DNA from: Edaphobacter lichenicola
Lineage (GTDB): Bacteria > Acidobacteriota > Terriglobia > Terriglobales > Acidobacteriaceae
Direction of reading: 5' to 3'
NCBI RefSeq assembly: GCF_025264645.1
Contig: NZ_CP073696.1
Span: 2,976,001 to 3,040,000 of the forward strand
Length of the DNA stretch: 64,000 nucleotides
Shown: positions 60,238 to 64,000 of the stretch, in pieces
Layout: each line of letters opens with the position of its first letter
Position numbering within the stretch: the stretch's first letter is position 1
Program-made: the position numbers and the translations under genes
The notes under the pieces: model-generated
What the model saw: the letters and a program-made list of their open reading frames with translations, nothing else
The model's database searches: none
Told to the model about the DNA's origin: nothing

Positions 60238-61881
60238 ATGACCGGCCGATTCCCACGTACCTGCGTTGCACTCCTCACCGGGTCGCTTAACGTGATCCTG
60301 CTAGGCTGCGGGGCTACCATATCGACGTCAGTCAGCTCAGGAACGAACGCGGTGCCCCCCGGCACGATCAAACACATAGTGGTGATCTTTCAGGAGAACG
60401 TCTCCTTTGACCACTACTTCGGAACCTATCCGACTGCAATAAACATGCCTGGCGAGTCACCTTTCACAGCCCTTCCGGGAACTCCCGCCGTCGATGGTCT
60501 CTCACAAACCCTTCTGACGAACAACCCAAACGCCAGCAACACCAGAAACGGTGCTGGAGCTGCGAACCCCTTCCGCCTCTCACCTGCTGACGCCGCGACT
60601 GCCGACCAGGATCATCAGTACGGTCCAGAACAACTCGCATTCGACGCCGGCGCAATGGATCTCTTCCCCCTCTCTGTCGGCGCGAAGGACGAAGCCGACA
60701 TGGGAAGCGGTATCCTCGCCACCACAGGCCTGACGATGGGCTACTACGACGGCAACACCGTCACCGCCATCTGGAACTACGCCCAGCACTATGCAATGAG
60801 CGATCGCTTCTTCGGGACAACGTTTGGGCCGTCAACCATTGGCGCCATCAACCTTATCTCGGGACAGACCAACGGTGCCGTAAATGACTTCAACGCCGAA
60901 GGTGCCATGATCTCAGATGGATATGGCGGCTTCACGCTCTTCGATAACGCAGATCCAGTCAATGAAATCTGCGCCGCCTCAGACAGCACTGCGCTCCACA
61001 TGACCGGCAACAATGTAGGCGACCTGCTCAACGGAGCGGGCGTGACCTGGGGATGGTTCGCAGAGGGATTCGATCTCACAGCAACCAACAGCAACGGCAC
61101 CACAGGCTGTCACAGAAGCCACACATCCGCCATCACCAAGCAAACTTCGCTCGACTACATACCGTACATCAATCCGTTCCAGTACTACGCCTCGACCGCC
61201 AACCCGACCCACGCCCGGCCCACCTCATTGCAAACGATCGGCCTCGCGAACGATGGCAGCACCAACCACCAGTACGACCTTCAAGACTTCTTCAACGCCG
61301 TAGCTGCAGGAAACTTCCCCGCAGTCAGCTTCCTCAAGCCCGCGGCCTATCACGACGGCCACGCCGGCTTCTCCGATCCTCTTGACGAGCAAGCGTTCCT
61401 GACTAGCACCATCAATCTGATCGAGCAGACACCTGAGTGGAGCAGCACAGTCATCCTCGTCGCCTATGACGACTCCGACGGTTGGTACGATCACGTCAAC
61501 AACGTGATCAACGGCAGTGCAACCGAACAGGATGCTTACACTTCACTCGGCGTCTGTGGAAATAGCGCAACCGCTCTTCCCGGCGTAAACCCTGCGACGT
61601 TGCATGCGCAGGGCAGATGCGGCTATGGCCCACGACTACCAATCCTTGTGATCTCACCGTGGGCCAAGCCAAACTATGTCTCCCACACCATCACCGACCA
61701 GACCTCCATCTTGCGATTCATCGAAGACGTCTTCTTGAACCAGCAGCGCATTGGACAGGGATCGTATGACTCGATCGCCGGTTCGATCACAGACATGCTC
61801 GACTTCAGCCAGACCACACCACAGAACGGACAAGTGCTTCTGCTGGACGACACAACCGGCCAGGTCATGAAGGCTCAATAG
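60238..61881 (+). CDS. Phospholipase C/acid phosphatase-like lipoprotein (phosphoesterase family)
   Basis: An alkaline-phosphatase-fold phosphoesterase (PF04185 type) related to bacterial phospholipase C and acid phosphatases. The start is put at MTGRFPRTC, giving a lipobox (NVILLGC, C24). The family N-terminal motif IVVIFQENVSFDHYFGTYP is complete. Metal-binding residues are expected in the GMDxx-like and AYDDSDGWYDHV segments near the C-terminus. The substrate may be phospholipids or other phosphate esters. It is divergent from the alcohol dehydrogenase. Confidence 0.88.
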   Translation: MTGRFPRTCVALLTGSLNVILLGCGATISTSVSSGTNAVPPGTIKHIVVIFQENVSFDHYFGTYPTAINMPGESPFTALPGTPAVDGLSQTLLTNNPNASNTRNGAGAANPFRLSPADAATADQDHQYGPEQLAFDAGAMDLFPLSVGAKDEADMGSGILATTGLTMGYYDGNTVTAIWNYAQHYAMSDRFFGTTFGPSTIGAINLISGQTNGAVNDFNAEGAMISDGYGGFTLFDNADPVNEICAASDSTALHMTGNNVGDLLNGAGVTWGWFAEGFDLTATNSNGTTGCHRSHTSAITKQTSLDYIPYINPFQYYASTANPTHARPTSLQTIGLANDGSTNHQYDLQDFFNAVAAGNFPAVSFLKPAAYHDGHAGFSDPLDEQAFLTSTINLIEQTPEWSSTVILVAYDDSDGWYDHVNNVINGSATEQDAYTSLGVCGNSATALPGVNPATLHAQGRCGYGPRLPILVISPWAKPNYVSHTITDQTSILRFIEDVFLNQQRIGQGSYDSIAGSITDMLDFSQTTPQNGQVLLLDDTTGQVMKAQ

Positions 61882-61890
61882 CCATACTGA

Positions 61891-62955
61891 TCAGACGCCA
61901 AGCTCTCGGGCGGCCAACTCCGTCCCTTCAACTCTCGCTCGAATCTTGCGAAACGCTACATCGCGAGCCGTGGAAGTATCATCCGCGAAGGGAGCAAAGC
62001 CACAATCATCCGTAGTTCCCAGTTGTGCAATCGGAAGAAACGAAGCTGCTTCGAGAACCCGGTCGCGCACCTCAACAGCCGTCTCGATCGCCGGATCAAT
62101 CGGATCGATCACGCCGATAAAAACCGTATGGTGGTGTTGAAGAAGCTCACCGACGGTACGCAGGCTTCGCCTTCTGTCCGGCTCACTGGCCATCTGCAGA
62201 TAGAACCGCCCAACGTTCATCTGAAACAGATCAGGCAGCAACCCCGCATAATCGACATCCGCACTATGCGTCGAATCACGATCGCCTCCAGGACAAACAT
62301 GAACCCCAATCCGCTGACGCTCCTCCGCAGTAAACCGATCCAGCACTTTGTTATTCAGTGCAACAAAACTGCGCAACAAATTACCTGACGGATCAAGCTT
62401 GAGCGATAGCCTTCCCTCCGTAAAATCAATCTGAACAGAGACCGCACCCGCATCAAGCGCACCTCGAATATCAGCCTCGGCTTCGTCCATCAGATCCGCC
62501 AAAAACGCCTCACGCGAATAGCCCGGTATCTCCGAAGAAGGATAGAGCAGGCTCATCGCCGACGCAGAGATGACCGCCTGTTTAATCGGTAGCTGACTTA
62601 ACGCACGCGCGGCCTTCGTGTAGCTCGCAACGTGTTCCCCATAGCGGAAAGGCCCAGCATTCAGCCGAGGCAACTGCCGCGTATGCCCGTCTGCAAAGGG
62701 GATCGTTACTCCATCCGAAGCAAGATTCTTGAGTCCGCTAAGAGGATAGGTCGCGAAGCTGGACTTCGTCTGCTCGCCATCGGTAATGATCGGCGAGCCA
62801 GTCTGCTCGAATCGTTGGATCGTATCTCGAAGCGCATCTGCATACGCATCTTCGAGAACATCTCGACTTACTTTTCCAGCTTGAAAAGCCGATACTGTCT
62901 CAATCAAAACAGCAGGGCGCGGAATGCTGCCAATCGGTTCTGTCAAAATTGCCAT
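61891..62955 (-). CDS. Cobalamin-independent methionine synthase II-like (MetE C-terminal domain only)
   Basis: A 355-residue single-domain protein resembling the catalytic C-terminal half of MetE. The start at MAILTEPIGSIPRP gives a standard N-terminus. Zinc ligands are expected in HVCPGGDRDSTHSADVDY and in TTDDCGFAPF, and the segment ITDGEQTKSSF resembles the substrate site. Stand-alone MetE-C proteins often use a corrinoid protein or other methyl donor rather than methyl-THF. With the HMT-MTHFR fusion at 43 kb, it provides a second homocysteine-methylation candidate. Confidence 0.85.
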   Translation of the reverse strand: MAILTEPIGSIPRPAVLIETVSAFQAGKVSRDVLEDAYADALRDTIQRFEQTGSPIITDGEQTKSSFATYPLSGLKNLASDGVTIPFADGHTRQLPRLNAGPFRYGEHVASYTKAARALSQLPIKQAVISASAMSLLYPSSEIPGYSREAFLADLMDEAEADIRGALDAGAVSVQIDFTEGRLSLKLDPSGNLLRSFVALNNKVLDRFTAEERQRIGVHVCPGGDRDSTHSADVDYAGLLPDLFQMNVGRFYLQMASEPDRRRSLRTVGELLQHHHTVFIGVIDPIDPAIETAVEVRDRVLEAASFLPIAQLGTTDDCGFAPFADDTSTARDVAFRKIRARVEGTELAARELGV

Positions 62956-62989
62956 GTGGGGAAGCATACCTGCGCAAAATCTCAAGTCT

Positions 62990-63130
62990 ATCCATCAAAA
63001 GATTGATTTAAGAATTTTGTCCTCTTTGCGTCGATGAGCTTTTGACGTTGCTCTTGCCGTTGCCTGTCCTCTTGTTGTCATCCCGTAGGAATCTGCTGTT
63101 GCAGTTGCTTTCGCCGTTGCCTGTCCACGA
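62990..63130. repeat. Repeat-rich intergenic element (GTTGCC and TCATCCCG family)
   Basis: Most of the 320-base gap ahead of RNase T2. GCCGTTGCCTGTCC occurs twice (63056 and 63113), 57 bases apart. Between them CCTGTCC, TTGTTGTCATCCCG and TAGGAATCTGCTGT match the order of the element inside metG. GTTGC words recur on both sides and again after the RNase T2 stop. No protein frame is convincing here; 63131-63279 is an open frame judged to be leader. Confidence 0.6.
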
Positions 63131-63279
63131 TCAAGCAGATGGAACACGCTGTCTTCGTTGGAGGGACACGAGAACCCGCAAAGACTGATTGTCAGCTTGC
63201 GATGAACTCAACACATATTCAATCCGCCAAGTGCAACACGCTGGCGCACCTTGCAAGCACACGCTATCCTTCTCCAACC

Positions 63280-63951
63280 ATGAAGAAGAAAGCCACTCCC
63301 GTCCTTCTCGTGCTTCTACTCCTCACCGCGTGTAACCCACCCCCGCGGCCCACGCCCGAGCCAACTCCCCGTCCAGGCGCCGCTGCAGCGTTGGCCATTG
63401 AGCCCTCAGCCAACCAGCCCTTTGACTACTACCTCCTCAACCTCAGTTGGTCTCCCGAGTTCTGCCACTCACACCCAAACGCAACCGAGTGCGCCCAGCG
63501 CCCCGCCTTCGTACTCCACGGCCTTTGGCCCCAGAACACCAATGGCGGCTATCCGCAAAACTGCTCCACCGACCCCGGCCCGCGCGATCCCTCATCCTTC
63601 AGCGACATCTATCCCGATGCCGGTCTCCTCCGTCACGAGTGGCGCACCCACGGCACATGCTCCGGTCTTGCTCCCAACGCCTTCTTCGACCTCGCCCGCA
63701 AGGCCGTCCGCTCCGTCGTCATACCAACCGAACTTACCTCGTTGGACCACCAGATCTCCATGCCTCCTGGCCAGATCCTCGATCTCTTTGCAAAAAACAA
63801 CCCGTCCTTCCCTCCCGACAGTCTCGCTCTAAGCTGCGGCAACAACTACCTCACCGCCCTCGAAGTCTGCATGAGCAAAACCCTCCAACCCATAAGCTGC
63901 ACGAACATTCGCTCCTGCCGGGCCAACACCGTCCGCATTCCACCCCCGTAG
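63280..63951 (+). CDS. Ribonuclease T2 family lipoprotein
   Basis: A 223-residue RNase T2, an endoribonuclease that cleaves single-stranded RNA via 2',3'-cyclic phosphates. The start is the ATG that gives MKKKATPVLLVLLLLTAC (lipobox, C18); the open frame continues 47 codons upstream in low-complexity DNA. Both catalytic signatures are intact: CAS I FVLHGLWPQ (H80) and CAS II LRHEWRTHGTCSG (H119, E120, H124). Eight Cys residues could make disulfides in the periplasm or at the surface. A Pro-rich linker follows the lipid anchor. Likely used for phosphate or nucleotide scavenging. Confidence 0.92.
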   Translation: MKKKATPVLLVLLLLTACNPPPRPTPEPTPRPGAAAALAIEPSANQPFDYYLLNLSWSPEFCHSHPNATECAQRPAFVLHGLWPQNTNGGYPQNCSTDPGPRDPSSFSDIYPDAGLLRHEWRTHGTCSGLAPNAFFDLARKAVRSVVIPTELTSLDHQISMPPGQILDLFAKNNPSFPPDSLALSCGNNYLTALEVCMSKTLQPISCTNIRSCRANTVRIPPP

Positions 63952-64000
63952 CTGCCTCGAAGCTCCGGTCGCCGTTGCTTTGTCGTTGTCGTTGACCTGA
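63952..64000. repeat. GTTGC-type repeat fragment at window edge
   Basis: GTCGCCGTTGCTTTGTCGTTGTCGTTG follows the same word pattern as the repeat-rich gap upstream of RNase T2. It is cut by the window end. Confidence 0.35.

Overview
This is a single chromosomal window of about 58-60% GC, densely packed with mostly housekeeping genes. The gene content indicates a Gram-negative bacterium. There are lipid A/KDO genes (lpxD, an LpxL-type acyltransferase, kdsB), diaminopimelate peptidoglycan recycling (mpl, ldcA, dapF) and outer-membrane beta-barrel proteins. Protein families such as DUF6677, DUF2490, bacillithiol BshB1 and paired Tat-exported ferritin-like proteins, together with the style of the intergenic repeats, point to Acidobacteriota, probably Acidobacteriaceae (Edaphobacter/Granulicella/Terriglobus-like). 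The taxonomic call is inference. No rRNA, integrase, transposase, CRISPR array or recognisable defence cassette was seen.

Layout. 0-8.5 kb: 3' part of infB, an M24 peptidase, a NagX-like membrane acyltransferase, a TPR protein, two small membrane proteins and tRNA-Leu. 8.5-17 kb: DUF3467, a GT39-like glycosyltransferase, DUF2490, then a run of TPR protein, NfeD protease, beta-barrel protein, slipin and SPOR protein. 17-26 kb (minus strand): plsC-like, mpl, ldcA, dapF, a second GT39-like protein, a PfkB kinase, mtnP and a HELTH metalloprotein. 26-29.8 kb (plus): ygfZ, DUF1844, PhnP-like MBL hydrolase and ribF. 29.7-33.6 kb (minus): PBP1a and an S41-family protein. 33.7-41 kb: tRNA-Met, kdsB, metG, two cupins, tatD, yajQ and a polyprenyl synthase. 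41-52 kb: a GH128-like lipoprotein with a tandem-repeat linker, xseB, a homocysteine methyltransferase/MTHFR fusion, a propeller lipoprotein, bshB1, two ferritin-like proteins, a P-loop protein, lpxD and an lpxL-like gene. 52-64 kb: SYLF protein, LuxR-type regulator, dcd, HU, priA, AraC regulator, zinc alcohol dehydrogenase, phospholipase C-like protein, MetE-like protein and RNase T2.

Functional themes are envelope construction and recycling (PBP1a, mpl-ldcA-dapF, lpxD-lpxL, kdsB, SPOR, SYLF), membrane quality control (NfeD-slipin), and one-carbon, methionine and methylthioadenosine metabolism (HMT-MTHFR, metG, mtnP, MetE-like). Several enzymes have altered active sites. The S41 protein has lost both residues of its Ser-Lys dyad, DapF has Ser where the second catalytic Cys is expected, and the LuxR-type regulator has a degenerate receiver domain.

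The most unusual non-coding signals are small dispersed repeat-like elements. One lies inside the metG reading frame and adds roughly 33 residues next to the KMSKS loop, and a related copy lies near 63.08 kb. Others are a hairpin pair after metG, an A/C-rich tract after infB, and a possibly structured 342-bp leader ahead of the GH128 gene. I found no complete, clearly new multi-gene system; the best leads are the repeat-in-gene event and the inactive-looking enzymes.
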